DNA from: Caprella mutica
Taxonomy: Eukaryota > Arthropoda > Malacostraca > Amphipoda > Caprellidae
Assembly (NCBI GenBank): GCA_947561585.1
Contig: CANNZV010002308.1
Span: forward strand, 40,267-104,266
Reading direction: 5' to 3'
DNA length: 64,000 nucleotides
Positions 1-11,793 of this stretch are shown in pieces; the stretch's first letter is position 1; each line of letters starts with the position of its first letter. The position numbers were made by a program, and so were the translations under genes. The notes below the pieces were generated by a model. It saw nothing but the letters and a program-made list of their open reading frames with translations. It was not told the DNA's origin and made no database searches.

Positions 1-1377
1 ATTCCCCGCCAGGACTTTACCCCGCCGGATTTATTAAAAATTTAACTCTGGAAGATAATTTAATGTTTCGATTATTTATTTAATTTTCTACAATAAATAG
101 TTTTGACAAATAAGTCCGTTCCCACGAAATTATATGACGAAGTGTGCAGTCTCAAAAACAGACCTTATTTTTCTTTTAATATTATTGTCACATATTACTA
201 CTTGACTGGAAATGGGCCACCACTGGGGTACTCTTTGAACCGAACCCGTTTTGTATTGGTTACTAATCGATAATTAGTTTCATTGGAGAATTTTAGAGAA
301 AATGTATGGCAATATAAATATATAAATCATTCTGAAACCTGATTAATGACTACGCGAAAAGTCTTGATTTAAGGATTTCTGCACTCTAGCTTACGTAGGT
401 ATTTTCATAATAATGGCTGTAAGATTTTTAAGGGACAACTGTTAAATATACATATTAGAAAAAAGGACACTAAAAAAGAGGTCAATATTTAGTGTAATAA
501 AAATCTATAGTAGGTTTATTAATTATGTGGTATAGTAATTAAAAAATTAATTAATAAAATTAATTAAATTCATTAATACTCTGGAAAAGCATACATTTGA
601 ACGAGTAGTTAATAGATCCCCATTTTATATAATAGCTGAAAAATAGAAAAATAAAATTCACGATGTGTAAAACTATAGAGTTTGATTAACTTAATAAAAC
701 GAAGGTGCTGAATTAGAGTAACTTGCGACACTTGTAACCCTTAGTATTGCAATAATGTTTGTACTTTGTAGCATCTCTTAATTATATGCGAAAATACGAA
801 GGCGCAGTCTGAAAATCGAACGAACAATTTGAATACATACGGGAATCAAATTCTATTAATAAAATTTGTCTTCTATTGATAATTTTTTTGTTTTATCAAA
901 ATCATACTTTAGTAACCTAAATTACTGTTATTTTATTCGGCGGGGAAAAGTCCTGGCGGGGAAAAGCTCTGGCGGGGAAAAGTCCTAGCGGGGAAAAGTT
1001 CTGGCGGGGAAAAGCCCTGGCGGGGAAAAGTTCTGGCGGGGAAAAGTTCTGGCGGGGAAAAGTTCTGGCGGGGAAAAGTCCTGGCGGGGAAAAGTCCTGG
1101 CGGGGAAAAGTCCTGGCGGGGAAAAGTTCTGGCGGGGAAAAGTTCTGGCGGGGAAAAGTCCTAGCGGGGAAAAGTTCTGGCGGGGAAAAGCCCTGGCGGG
1201 GAAAAGTTCTGGCGGGGAAAAGTTCTGGCAGGGAAAAGTCCTGGTGGGGAAAAGTCCTGGCGGGGAAAAGTTCTAGCGGGGAAAAGTCCTGGTGGGGAAA
1301 AGTCCTGGTGGGGAAAAGTCCTGGTGGGGAAAAGTCCTGGTGGGGAAAAGTCCTGGCGGGGAAAAGTCCTAGTTCCC
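1..1377. mobile_element. Family A element, left end cut by the window; ends made of 16-bp repeats
   Basis: Bases 1-27 read CCCCGCCAGGACTTTACCCC, the reverse complement of the GGCGGGGAAAAGTCCT units that fill 939-1370. Between them lies about 910 bp of AT-rich DNA with no coding potential. Inverted arrays around a non-coding core are what terminal inverted repeats of a non-autonomous DNA transposon look like. Read inward from the right end the terminus is GGAACTAGGACTTTTCCCCG, which resembles the termini of elements B and E. The right end abuts a fragment of repeat family M, so the element probably inserted into an M copy. The left terminus is outside the window, so no target duplication can be tested. 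Confidence 0.7.
939..1370. repeat. 16-bp minisatellite forming the right end of element A
   Basis: About 27 units of GGCGGGGAAAAGTCCT, with variants ending TTCT, CCCT and TCCTA. Later units change GGCGGGG to GGTGGGG, so variants cluster locally. A run of mixed variants starting near 978 recurs about 176 bp later (11 units), which indicates block duplication inside the array. The reverse-strand 89-residue open frame here only reads the repeat. Confidence 0.95.
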
Positions 1378-1460
1378 ATGACCATTGTCACTGACGTTGG
1401 TAAGTGACTGAACAATGAACATTGTGCCACTTTCCTGCTGGACTTCCCACTTCACTGGTA
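1378..1460 (-). repeat. Partial copy of interspersed repeat family M
   Basis: The segment beginning CATTGTCACTGACG and continuing TGGTA-GTGACT matches, in reverse orientation, the middle of the M copies at 13998-14362 and 5413-5778. It starts exactly where the family A array ends, so the rest of this copy was probably displaced by the insertion. Confidence 0.6.
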
Positions 1461-1508
1461 AGAACATTGAGTCACAGTTCTCGGGAAGTGGGTATTAACA
1501 CAGGTTTG

Positions 1509-1568
1509 CATCTTGGATACAGAGACAAAGCATCTTGGATACAGAGACAATTAAAGCATCTTGGATAC
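1509..1568. repeat. Short tandem repeat, three copies of about 24 bp
   Basis: CATCTTGGATAC plus AGAGACAA is repeated with spacing of 22-26 bp; the third copy is partial. It lies in otherwise featureless AT-rich DNA. Confidence 0.75.
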
Positions 1569-2549
1569 TGCTACTCTAATTTAAAACTGAAGAAAAGTTT
1601 TTATTGTTTTTTACCAGTGTACGACTGTATGCGTGCCGTCAAAATTATTGCATTTTAATCTATCAATTTCATGGACAATGATATAAGTTCAATTTATGCA
1701 CTAATTATTAATCCTGACTTTGCTTTTAATCCAAAATTTTCAACTGAATAAAATAAAATAAAAGTTATTGAAACCATTTATTGAACTGATATCAGAATAA
1801 TATCATATCCAGGAAAATATTCGAATTTTCTGTACATTTAATAATAATAGTAGATATTAAATATAACAGTATTTGTAATTTATTTATTTGATTGTTTTTA
1901 ATGAAAATTTATTTAAACAAAAATCAAATAAATAATTTTAGCTAAATTTATATCATATATAATCATATGCTTTTGGAATATTTCTTCATTATTCAATCTA
2001 ATGTTTTAAAATTTTATTTGCCAAATTCATTCACACTGTACTTGATGTACGGCAAATTATTTCATCTTTTAAACCATTGATTCACATGAATTGACTCAAT
2101 TTGTCCAAAAACCGGCACGAAAATGTGAGTCAATTTGACTCATTCCAATGATTTACTAAAAATCAATAGTAATATTGACTCCTAATTCATAGACAGATTG
2201 ACTAGGGCTCAGGTAGAGTCAATCAAGAAGAAATAGTCCAGTATTGGAGTTTTACAGCCTTGACTCAAGCGATGAGACCATTGTGAGACTGACTCACAAT
2301 TTTTTTCCTTGTGTAATAATAGTCATGGTTTATTATAATACACAAATAACCTCTAACTGTCAGAAGAACTATACCATTAATAACTTGCCTGAGGGTATAA
2401 CAAATGAATCACACCTCTTATAATAACCATTCCCATCTAGTGTCACTCGTTTTACGTGTACGTGACATGTCACAGGTACAGAGGGCTTCAGAATATGTCT
2501 ACTCAGCACTTCTTTGTTAGAGACTGACGCACTTCTTCCTAAGATAAAA
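1569..2549. other. AT-rich non-coding stretch with a TGACTCA cluster
   Basis: No coding potential is visible. The right part holds five perfect TGACTCA/TGAGTCA heptamers within 205 bp (2092-2098, 2126-2132, 2136-2142, 2261-2267, 2290-2296) and several near matches. The heptamer is the AP-1/TRE core of animals. Whether this is an enhancer or the debris of a repeat that carried the motif is not decided by the sequence. Confidence 0.6.
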
Positions 2550-2970
2550 TGATTAGATACGGTACAGTCAGAGAAAAGTGTATCTGTGATGATTAGATAC
2601 GGTACAGTCAGAGAAAAGTGTATCTGTGATGATTAGATACAGTACAGTGAGAGAAAAGTGTATCCGTGATGATTAGATACAGTACAGTCAGAGAAAAGTG
2701 TATCTGTGATGATTAGATACAGTACAGTCAGAAAAAAGTGTATCTGTGATGATTAGATACAGTACAGTGAGAGAAAAGTGTATCTGTGATGATTAGATAC
2801 AGTACAGTCAGAGAAAAGTGTATCTGTGATGATTAGATACAGTACAGTGAGAGAAAAGTGTATCTGTGATGATTAGATACAGTACAGTCAGAGAAAAGTG
2901 TATCTGTGATGATTAGATACAGTACAGTGAGAGAAAAGTGTATCTGTGATGATTAGATACAGTTTACTAA
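2550..2970. repeat. 40-bp minisatellite, about 10 copies
   Basis: Units contain TGATGATTAGATAC, then (A/G)GTACAGT, then (C/G)AGAGAAAAGTGTATC. The main variable sites are CAGTCAGAG versus CAGTGAGAG, which tend to alternate between neighbouring units. The unit aligns with the 32-bp satellite at 28-31 and 59.8-64 kb if 8 bp (TAGATACA) are added. Confidence 0.95.
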
Positions 2971-3035
2971 TTTCAATTTACGAAAAAGAAACTTTACTAA
3001 TTGTAGTGTTTACAGATGTTTAAAAATTGATCTAT

Positions 3036-3475
3036 TTTTGTCATGCCAGTAGGTATCGTTGGAAGCCATCAGGACCATCTAGATTAAATTTTTTCTCATC
3101 TGAGAACAGAACTTTACTCGACTTCCCAACGTCCCATGTTTGGTGTTCGCAGCCAAACCTTAAACGGTTCTCCTTGTGACGCGGAGTAAGCTAGGGTACC
3201 TGTAGACGCTTATTATTAACCATGCCTTTTTGTCGCAAGTGTGGTCTGATGGTTATTGGACTGCAATCAGCATCTGTGGCCTTCTTAATTTGACTAGAAC
3301 TGAGGCATCTCCCAGTGGATTTAGCTTTTCCATAATTCACATCATTTAGAAAGTTGATAACCATAGTTTTACTTCGATTTAACTTTTCTGCGATTGCCCT
3401 TTGTGTCAATCCTTGCTCGTGAAAGTCTAGAACTCTAGCACGTTTAACTTCGGTACGTTTGCTTGCTTTAGGCAT
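3036..3475 (-). pseudogene. Tc1/mariner-type transposase, N-terminal half, truncated
   Basis: An ATG at 3475 opens a frame with the paired-like helix-turn-helix of Tc1 transposases (KRARVLDFHEQGLTQRAIAE, then a second helix around NRSKTMVINFL). The frame meets a TAG at 3191-3193, then continues in the same frame as [20 protein letters not shown] and reaches [18 protein letters not shown] near 3075-3115, the motif with the first catalytic aspartate of the DDE/D triad. Just after it an apparent 4-bp insertion shifts the frame (YLLA instead of the usual YWHD) and similarity fades by about 3020. The second aspartate and the final acidic residue are absent. The piece is roughly 40% of a normal ~340-residue transposase. 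No terminal inverted repeat was identified. It is a dead relic; the family assignment is firm, the subfamily is not. Confidence 0.85.
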
Positions 3476-3911
3476 TATTACACCCTTACACAGCGATTGC
3501 TAATCTCTAACTAAACTCTAAATAGTGCAATGACCATAAATTTAACTTTTCATTTCCATGGTCTTATAATTTTGATCAATGGTTATCGACCTCATTTTTT
3601 AAAAATAATTTTTTAAAAATAAATTATTCTTATAATCACTTTAAATTCAATCATGCCTTTTAGACAATGGCATTACTAACCTTAATATAGAAAAATTTAG
3701 CGTTTCTACTGAATCATGTAATATTTTTTGTCATTTATAAACTGGTTCTAAATTTTTGATCAGGAGTGTATTTGTACAGTTATACTTCCGTATTAAAATT
3801 AGAAAAAATGAAAAAAATCCTATTTTTGTACCTGGTCCTTTGAGCTGAATAGGTGAAATTATTTGGTCTCCAGTTTAGTTAATGCCATAGTTAGTGAATT
3901 TAGAGTAATTT

Positions 3912-4150
3912 TAGGTATTATCAGGGAAACAATTAATGAATACAGTTAGAATATTAATAACAAAAACCGTGGATTTTTCAGTCAATATTTTTTGAGATTT
4001 GGCCCCGCCTTTTTGTAGTAACTAAAAAGATGCCAATACGTCGTTAATAGTAAATGACAATAAAGATACCAATTAGTGAATTTCAATTGAATATTCGAAG
4101 ATCGTGTCAATTAAATTATTTCACAGTAATATACAAACTTAAAATTTCGA
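3912..4150. repeat. Interspersed repeat R, copy 1
   Basis: This segment (ATTATCAGGGAAACA at the left, CCGTGGATTTTTCAGTCAAT in the middle, AATTAGTGAATTT near the right) recurs at 8925-9165 in the same orientation with scattered differences. No inverted termini or coding content are visible; the type of element is unknown. Confidence 0.75.
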
Positions 4151-5412
4151 TTCAAGTAATTAAAACTTTTAAGCTTTCGACGAAATACCAATATTTATTA
4201 TTGTTTCGCTGAATTATTATACTTGTCGTCTATTTCTCATACATTTTAAACATGTGTGTAACTACTTCATAATCTGGTAAACATGTGGTTACCCTGATCT
4301 AGACCTGTGTAGCAACAGATTCAATAATGTATCAAATTATGATGGAAATAAATGAATCTATGTTTTCATTCATTTATTGTCTTTGAATTGATTTTCAATT
4401 CATCTTCATTCTTTCATCTAAATAAGTAAAAAATAGTTTCTGCATAACACAACAAATTGTTTGTCATTCATAAATTTAATATTTATCAACTTTTCATATA
4501 TTAACCTTCGGCACAGTGCAATCAGTTTACTAAAATAAACTAAAATAAAAGTTTACTTTTTACATTAAATACACTCTAAGAGCATCATAAAAAATCTGAA
4601 ATAAAGTGAATTTCAATTATTGCTGAGACCAGCTACGAGAACAGCCTAAAAACACTTGTATTTTCTTAGGGATTTCGTAAAAAAACGTTACTAATCTTTT
4701 AAATTCATCAGATTCGTCTGGACTCAGAAACAAACTACAAATTATAGCCCAATAAGGAAACTAATTACGAATTTTAGTTTAATGATTGAAAATTGAAAGA
4801 TTTCGTTAGGATTTCCATTTATCTTTTAGAGAGGAAACACCCCTTTATTCTTATTTTTGATGAACGAGAAAGGTTTGATTTTAATACCTCCATATATTTA
4901 TTTGTATTGATAACACAAGTACTGTAAATATATTTTTTTAATTTATGGACAAATTTTCTCTAAACAATTATGTAGAAAATAGAATCAAACCATATTTCGT
5001 ATTCGAAATGCTTAACAAACTCTTAATTATTTTTATTAATAATTACACATTAAATTGCTAGCCCGTCATTTACTCACAACCCAAAAGAAATTTCAATTTG
5101 GTTTTTAATCGGACTAGGGGTTCAAAGATTTTGCATTCTACTCTAACTCATATTGATGAAGTAAAAAAGATACAAAGGACTTCGTAGAAGCAGTCATAAA
5201 GAAAAATACTTAATGTAATCTAGATGATGAGACATAACACCTTGTAATTGAACATTTTAATCATACGCATGCTTATTAGCCCCCGCAGGGGCTGTATCTT
5301 GAAGCTGTAGTGAATGGAAGAAAAGGGGGATGGCTTCCCTTGGGCCCCGAACTTTTGTAATTTGGATTAGGTTTTTTCCTTTTTACCATTTTTATTATAT
5401 TTATCATATTTC
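4151..5412. other. AT-rich non-coding stretch
   Basis: No gene, array or recognisable transposon is seen. A slightly GC-richer patch at 5275-5360 (CCCCGCAGGGGCTGTATC) lies just before repeat M and may be part of another old repeat. Confidence 0.5.
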
Positions 5413-5778
5413 TAACGCTACTTGCAGTTTTGGAGGATAGCGCTAGGGTTATGCTCTTCAACTACGAGGTCTTACATTTTGAGTTAGGTAGGCTCGTAGG
5501 GTTAAGTTCATTTACCATCAACTCTTCATTTTCCTCTTCCATCCGCGAGTCCAGCCACCGGTGCATGTGTCCTTTTTCGTCACATTCCTTGGTAAGTGAC
5601 TGCATTTACGGAGTAGCTTTTCTGCATCCATGAGAATAGTCACTGACGGTGGTAGTTGACTTTGTTCATGGACTTGCATTTCTTTCTTACTGCTTCTTCC
5701 AGTCCTTTTTATTTAATCTCCTTTTGACGTCAGCGAAATAGTCCCGATATGACTGAAACAGACGTTAAACCCCTACTA
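5413..5778 (-). repeat. Interspersed repeat family M, full copy
   Basis: About 365 bp running from CGCTACTTGCAGTTTTGGAG to CAGACGTTAAACCCCTACT. It matches the copies at 9629, 11886, 13998 and 22790 in order across its length. Characteristic internal words are TGCTCTTCAACTACGAGGTC, CACCGGTGCATGTGTCC and CTGCATCCATGAG. No poly-A tail, convincing terminal inverted repeat or RNA polymerase III box is obvious. The two short open frames here do not carry known domains. Confidence 0.85.
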
Positions 5779-6083
5779 AAATGAATGAAATATAGTATAT
5801 AGCGATCTAACAAAATTGAAGGTTACGTGAACCAAATTAATTAATACATAAGCATAAGAATAATAGTATTTATTCATGAAAAGAATATGTTCTATTAAAT
5901 TTTTTTTTTCTTAACGAAAATATTTTCTCATATAAAGAATATTGTTTATTTTAATTATGCTCAAGATTATATTTTTTATGCAAAACGCATAATGTCGCAT
6001 CCCTAGTTATTACAGTAGTAATGGTTTTTAATTAAGTTAATACAGTGGACTCTTCACAAAATGGGTAAATAATATAATAGTCT

Positions 6084-6192
6084 TGGGGCCCAATTGTCGT
6101 TGGCCCAATTGTCTTTGGCCTAATTGTCTTTGGCCCATCTGTCGGCGGGCCCAATTGTCCTGGGCCCAACTGTCGGCGGGCCCAATTCTCAG
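6084..6192. repeat. 15-16-bp degenerate tandem repeat (array G)
   Basis: Six to seven units of GGCCCAATTGTCTTT, later GGCGGGCCCAATTGTCCT. It shares the AATT core and unit length of the transposon-end arrays A-E and may be a terminus of that type; no inverted partner is seen. A 14-G run follows at 6211-6224. Confidence 0.8.
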
Positions 6193-6299
6193 TCCACCCT
6201 TATATTAGGAGGGGGGGGGGGGGGTACACCTAAACACACGGTGCGAGTGTGTGTTTTGTTCATCTCGTGTACGTAGTGATGTAGTCAGTGAGAGTTCTT

Positions 6300-7172
6300 C
6301 ACCCAGTTGTAATTCACCCTCATGGGCAGTTCACCCGGTGGCAATTCATCCACATAGGAAGTTCAACCAGTGGCAATTAACCCAGATGGGCAGTTCACCC
6401 AGTGGCAATTAACCCAGATGGGCAGTTCACCCAGTGGCAATTCACCCACATGGGCAGTTCACCCACATGGGCAATTCACCCACATGGGCAGTTCACCCAC
6501 ATGGGCAATTCACCCACATGGGCAATTCACCCACATGGGCAATTCACCCACATGGGCAGTTCACCCACATGGGCAATTCACCCACATGGGCAGTTCACCC
6601 ACATGGGCAGTTCACCCAGTGGCAATTCACCCAGTGGCAATTCACCCAGTGGCAATTCACCCAGTGGCAATTCACCCACATGGGCAGTTCACCCAGTGGC
6701 AATTACCCCACATGGGCAGTTCACCCAGTGGCAATTACCCCACATGGGTAGTTCACCCAGTGGCAATTAACCCAGATGGGCAGTTCACCCAGTGGCAATT
6801 CACCCACATGGGCAGTTCACCCACATGGGCAGTTCACCCACATGGGCAGTTCACCCACATGGGCAGTTCACCCAGTGGCAATTCACCCAGTGGCAATTAA
6901 CCCAGATGGGCAGTTCACCCAGTGGCAATTCACCCACATGGGCAATTCACCCACATGGGCAGTTCACCCACATGGGCAGTTCACCCAGTGGCAATTCACC
7001 CAGTGGCAATTCACCCAGTGGCAATTCACCCAGTGGCAATTCACCCACATGGGCAGTTCACCCAGTGGCAATTACCCCACATGGGCAGTTCACCCAGTGG
7101 CAATTACCCCACATGGGTAGTTCACACATCGGCAGTTCACCCAGTGGCAATTCCCCCAGAGACAATTCGCCG
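6300..7172. repeat. Mixed 15-bp and 17-bp minisatellite (array F)
   Basis: Two unit types are interleaved: 17 bp (CACATGGGCAGTTCACC, also CAGATGGG) and 15 bp (CAGTGGCAATTCACC). A mixed block of about 145 bp at 6605-6750 recurs at 6975-7125, so higher-order duplication has occurred. The last unit (GAGACAATTCGCCGTG) resembles array E at 31 kb. Several overlapping open frames of 88-197 codons exist because the units lack stops in most frames; all read the repeat and none looks like a gene. Confidence 0.95.
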
Positions 7173-7213
7173 TGCACCAAGTGTTTAAAGTTGGCGTTCA
7201 CCAGAAATTCGTC

Positions 7214-8580
7214 ACCGTTCAGGCAACGCCGTATACGCTCGACCACCGCTAATATTCACTCCTACTGCTCCGAATGCTTTGAACTGCACAAAATATTACA
7301 AGCATTAAGGAGCGTTATTTTCCACTCCACCACAGTCCCAACAACGACCAGTCAAAGCTCGGCACCATTAGACACAAGTTCGTGAACGCTTGGGTCTGCA
7401 AGGTCAACGCAGAAATCATAAATGCTGGACCATAACTGCTTCGACAGCATTATACGTAGCATAAACTTTGATTGTCGATTGAAAGCGTTCATCGTGGACA
7501 CGAGTTTGTTGAAATTGTCTCAGGCGTTGAAGCAGTGATTCATTGCGGTGATGAAATTTGGTTGACGTTTGCAAGGAGGTCGCACAGCGCCATACCGCCA
7601 AACCAACGCTAGCACCCTTTAGGCCAACTCGATAGCAACGCCAGCTTCAGCGGTGCACCGTTATGGCACCACTCTCGTAATTCGTAAATATTAACAACGC
7701 TCTACCAAATCTTGTACAACGTTTAATCACCGCTCGGGCTAAGCTGGCGAAGGACCGTTCAGGATTTATTCATTGGCCTAGCGGAAAAAAGCATCCACGA
7801 ACTTGCGTCTAGCGGTGCCAAACCTTTACTGGGCGTTGTTGGGTGATGGTGAACTTTGGGTATAGAAAAACCAAGATACATTAACTTACAAGGTATGCTA
7901 TGCCTTGATACAAATTTTAGACTTTTCTGCGCATAAACAAATACGAACATACGAATGCACAGATGTGACCCTGCAATATTAGATTGCATTACTTTATATA
8001 CTATACATGCGGGTTAAACACTTTTTTATGACATCCGTACATTACACTACACACCCGACCATGGACAAATCCTTATATACTATTTAACCAGCAAATCCTT
8101 ATATACTATTTAACCAGCTGTATTAATTGTATTATAAAGTATGTAATGTAGTATTACAGGGCACATCTGTGCGTTCGTGTGTTCGTATTTGTTTATGCGC
8201 AGAAGACTCTAAAACTCCTATCAAGACATTTAGTATACCTTCTAAGTTAATATAACTTCAGAATAATAAAGTTGATGCTGAATTCAGCCAGTTTAGTCAA
8301 ATAAAACGAAGTTAAAGCATTCGATTCTAAAAACAATGAATACCATAAATTGATTTCATTTTAAAAGGAATTTCCTGGGACATCGAAGCGTTTTTCACAA
8401 CAAAACTGTAATCATCTTGATATGAACCTGCGCAATACTCTACCTTGTAGTTAATATACCTTGAGCAACGCTCGCAATGTTTTGTGTAGCTTATAACCTT
8501 CGGATCATTGAGGGAACATAAGTGGTGGCCAAACGTATACGGCGTTGCTGTAACGGGGACCAACTATTATGAACGGTAAC
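7214..8580. mobile_element. Foldback-like element with interrupted inverted arms
   Basis: Two inverted matches are nested. Inner arms: 7870-8010 against 8118-8262, sharing TTCTGCGCATAAACAAATAC and flanking bases. Outer arms: 7214-7310 against 8472-8580, sharing CAACGCCGTATACG and CCGAA...CACAAAA. The left arm is about 350 bp longer between the two matches, so one arm gained or lost DNA. The centre has a direct duplication of 26 bp beginning AAATCCTTATATACTATTTA (8067 and 8093). The outer arms read as weakly similar peptides (TPYTFGHHLCS on the minus strand at 8540), so they may derive from a coding element, but I do not recognise it. Confidence 0.6.
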
Positions 8581-8924
8581 GACCGGTGATAAATTTTTTT
8601 CACCGCTCAAGGATCGCCCCATCAAAGTTCGGGCGGTGTGACCTAGGCCTTAAATTACGTTCAGGCAACCGTAACTTCACCAGCTTTGATAATTTGATAT
8701 AGTTGAGGTTCAATTTTACCATCAGAAGATAGTAGATTTTAAAAGGAGTTTATTAGAATTAAATGTTCAATCCAAAATATTACTGGAGAGTGAGGTATAT
8801 TTAGTTCAGCTCAATCGATTATTATAAAGATAAGCATAATTGTTAGAGATTATTCTAATGTAGGTAAGTATTCTAATTATGAAAATGGTTGAATACCTAG
8901 AAAGAAACTACCTAATGCATGTAT

Positions 8925-9165
8925 TATCAGGGAAACAAATTATGAATACAGTTAGAATATAAATTACAAAAACCGTGGATTTTTCAGTCAATATTTTGAG
9001 ATTTGGCACCGTTGCTTAGGATAAGTCCCACCTTTTCGTAGTAACTGGAAAAAATACCAATAAGTTAATAGTAAATGATAATACAGATAACAATTAGTGA
9101 ATTTTGCTGATTATTCAAAGATGGTATCAATTTAATTAAGTTGTTTATTAAGATTTGAACATATA
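8925..9165. repeat. Interspersed repeat R, copy 2
   Basis: Second copy of the repeat at 3912-4150, same orientation. It carries about 18 extra bases (around TTGCTTAGGATAAGTCC) where the first copy reads GGCCCCGCC. Confidence 0.75.
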
Positions 9166-9628
9166 CTTTAAATTATTTTGGTGAGTAAGTTTCAAATTCT
9201 TCATCAATTCTTTCGAAAATTCCAATAAATTTAATATGTAGCATCGTATATTATATTTTACAAATCTTAACACTGAATAGCATCAGCTCAATAACTAAGA
9301 GACTATCAAAGGCAGGATATCTTAAACAAATAAGAATAATTCTTTCGATCAAACTGTATTACACATCTGAACCTAATGGAATATTGCTAAAATGATCGAA
9401 ATACTGCAAATCTATCCTAAATACAGGTGTCATGATTTTTAGCGGTGTAGTGTATGGTCAAATTTACCAAAGGTTCTGTTTGAAATATATCGATATTCAC
9501 AATTTCGTTATATATATATATATTATATAATCCTCAAACTTGTTTTTATTTCAGATATATAATTCATGAGCTATATCACTAGTCGGGCTGTGCACAGCTC
9601 GTAAATTTTATCGTATTTATTATTTTTA

Positions 9629-9890
9629 ACGCTACTTGCAGTTTATAGTATAGCGCTAGTGATATGCTCTTCAACTAAGAGGTCTTACAATTTTGTGTTA
9701 GGTGGGGCCATAAGCTTAAAACTATCCCCTCTTCATTTTCCTCTTCAATTCGTAAGTGAAGCCACCGGTGCTTGTGTCATTTTTATCATATTCCTTTATA
9801 GTAGCATTTCTGTATCCATGAGCTCAGTCACTGACTGATACTTAGTGACTTTATTCATTGAGCTACTTTCCTTGCATTTGTTTTGCATTT
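9629..9890 (-). repeat. Interspersed repeat family M, diverged and end-truncated copy
   Basis: Begins AACGCTACTTGCAGTTT and follows the M order (TGCTCTTCAACTAAGAGGTC, CCACCGGTGCTTGTGTC, CCATGAG...CAGTCACTGAC) with deletions. The end with the GACGTC word is missing. Confidence 0.8.
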
Positions 9891-11793
9891 TGTTCCGATG
9901 TAACGTAAAACCACCAATTTCATAATTTAAATTTAATAACAAAATTCTTAGATTGGAAATTTACTTTAAAGGAACAGAAATTGAAGATAGTATTTATTTT
10001 GCAATCATCTAAGAAAAAATTATAGAGACTTGAGAATCAGAAATCCAATATTAACCTTGTCCCTATGATATTCTGATCTGGCAACTGTCCTTGTAGACAA
10101 TCATAGGAGTTTTGTAATATTTCGAGTACCTAATTGTGTATGATGCTGAAATTTCATCAATTTTCCCAATTATTAGCAAATGTGCAACACCTAAAAATCG
10201 CAATTTTTATTTTTTAAATCTTCATCTAAAAATCTATAACTATTGACCTAAATCATAGATAGTTTTGAAATATGTATATTTAAGGTTAAACTATAACTAA
10301 TGCCAGTTATGAGTAATGCCCAAGATTTAGACATTTAAATTCATTGACCTCAATTTTTTAATTGGCAGCTACACAATTACAATGTTTGGAAAAGAAAAAG
10401 GCATCTACCAAATTTACAGATTTGAATTGACTAGATGTTTAGTTCTATTTAGCCGATATTAAAAATGAGCTCATAGGATATAAGAGTTCTATTTAGTTGT
10501 GGATTCAATTTTATTACTACTACTTAATTTGAATCCAGATTAAATAACTTGCTGAAGAATAATTTATTTACTGAAGTAAATTAAGATTTAGTTTCATAAA
10601 ACTGAGACATTAAAATCTACCGAGAAGAGATTCTATAGGTGGCTCGAAAACAATATAGGGTGTTCCCATTGTAATGGGTGGCTCGAAAACTAGGAATCGA
10701 ATCTTTAAGGTAAAAACTATATTAGTATCATATAAGTCTATAAGAGTTAAAATATTAGGATAAAGAATCAACTGTTGACGAAATATTTGTTACAAAATAA
10801 AATAAATTTCAAATCGAAATAAATTGAAACATACTTAATTATGTTTGAAAGATTATTTTATGGGAAATCGGTATTGAGTGAAAACAGAAACTCATCATAG
10901 AATGGAGAACGAAAGGAGACAAGCACCGTTAACTGCACTTACGGATGATAGAGGGAATTGAATAGGTGATAGTAAATGAAATATACGTCAACAATTTAAG
11001 ACCTTGTAGTTGAAGGACATAAACATATTGCTCTCCTATAAAACTACAAGTTATAATTCAATTTAATTAAGAAAAATATCAAAATTAATTCACTAATAAT
11101 TGGAATATAAATTAGGTTATAACAATGAAACTACCTATCTAGTGTATATGTAACTAACCGTACACTATAAAACTTTAAATCTTTCGCTCTAAGGAGCCAT
11201 CTCCAATTCGATCTTGGCCTTTCAGTCTGATCACTCTAACCTAGGTCTTGACTTTTATTGTCTGACCACTCAAAGTATTAGGTACAAATCACCTAATTTG
11301 CTAGAGCTCTGCTATAAGCTAAAAAAATTCCTTTCAAATTTCCTCTTAGTCTTCTCAAATTTATTTTAGAAGACTCTAGAAATTATTGTGTTAGCCACTA
11401 AAAAATCAAGGTTTGTAGCCGTGTATATAAGTGATGTGATTAGTTAGCTGGTGGTACATTTAAACTAAACCATATTTCAATTCTCTTTAGAATAAAAACA
11501 ACCAGCTCCCTTAAAAACTTGTTAGACGAGGACCTACACTAACTTCTTACTTGGCTTAGTAATTTAATTAATGGTACGTTATTTGAAATTGGAGTCTCAT
11601 AATTTTTTTGTAGAACCGGTAACACATTCATTAAAAATTACTTTCTTGTCTTCCATCAGAGTCCACAATAAAGCGAGGTCTTGTTTCAATTATTCTTTAA
11701 CCTATTTCATTAAAACTCTGATAGAAATCCTAACATAGTTGTATATATGTTCACGCAATAAGTTCCAAAGCTACCAGTTTTTATGGGTAGGTA
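9891..11793. other. AT-rich non-coding stretch
   Basis: No coding potential and no array found. The word GGTGGCTCGAAAAC occurs twice near 10640 and 10677. Nothing else stands out. Confidence 0.5.

Noticed and set aside
6370..7385. Plus-strand open frames of 88-197 codons rich in HPHGQFT-type repeats
   Set aside because: Readings of array F; the longest runs on into the foldback element without any domain.
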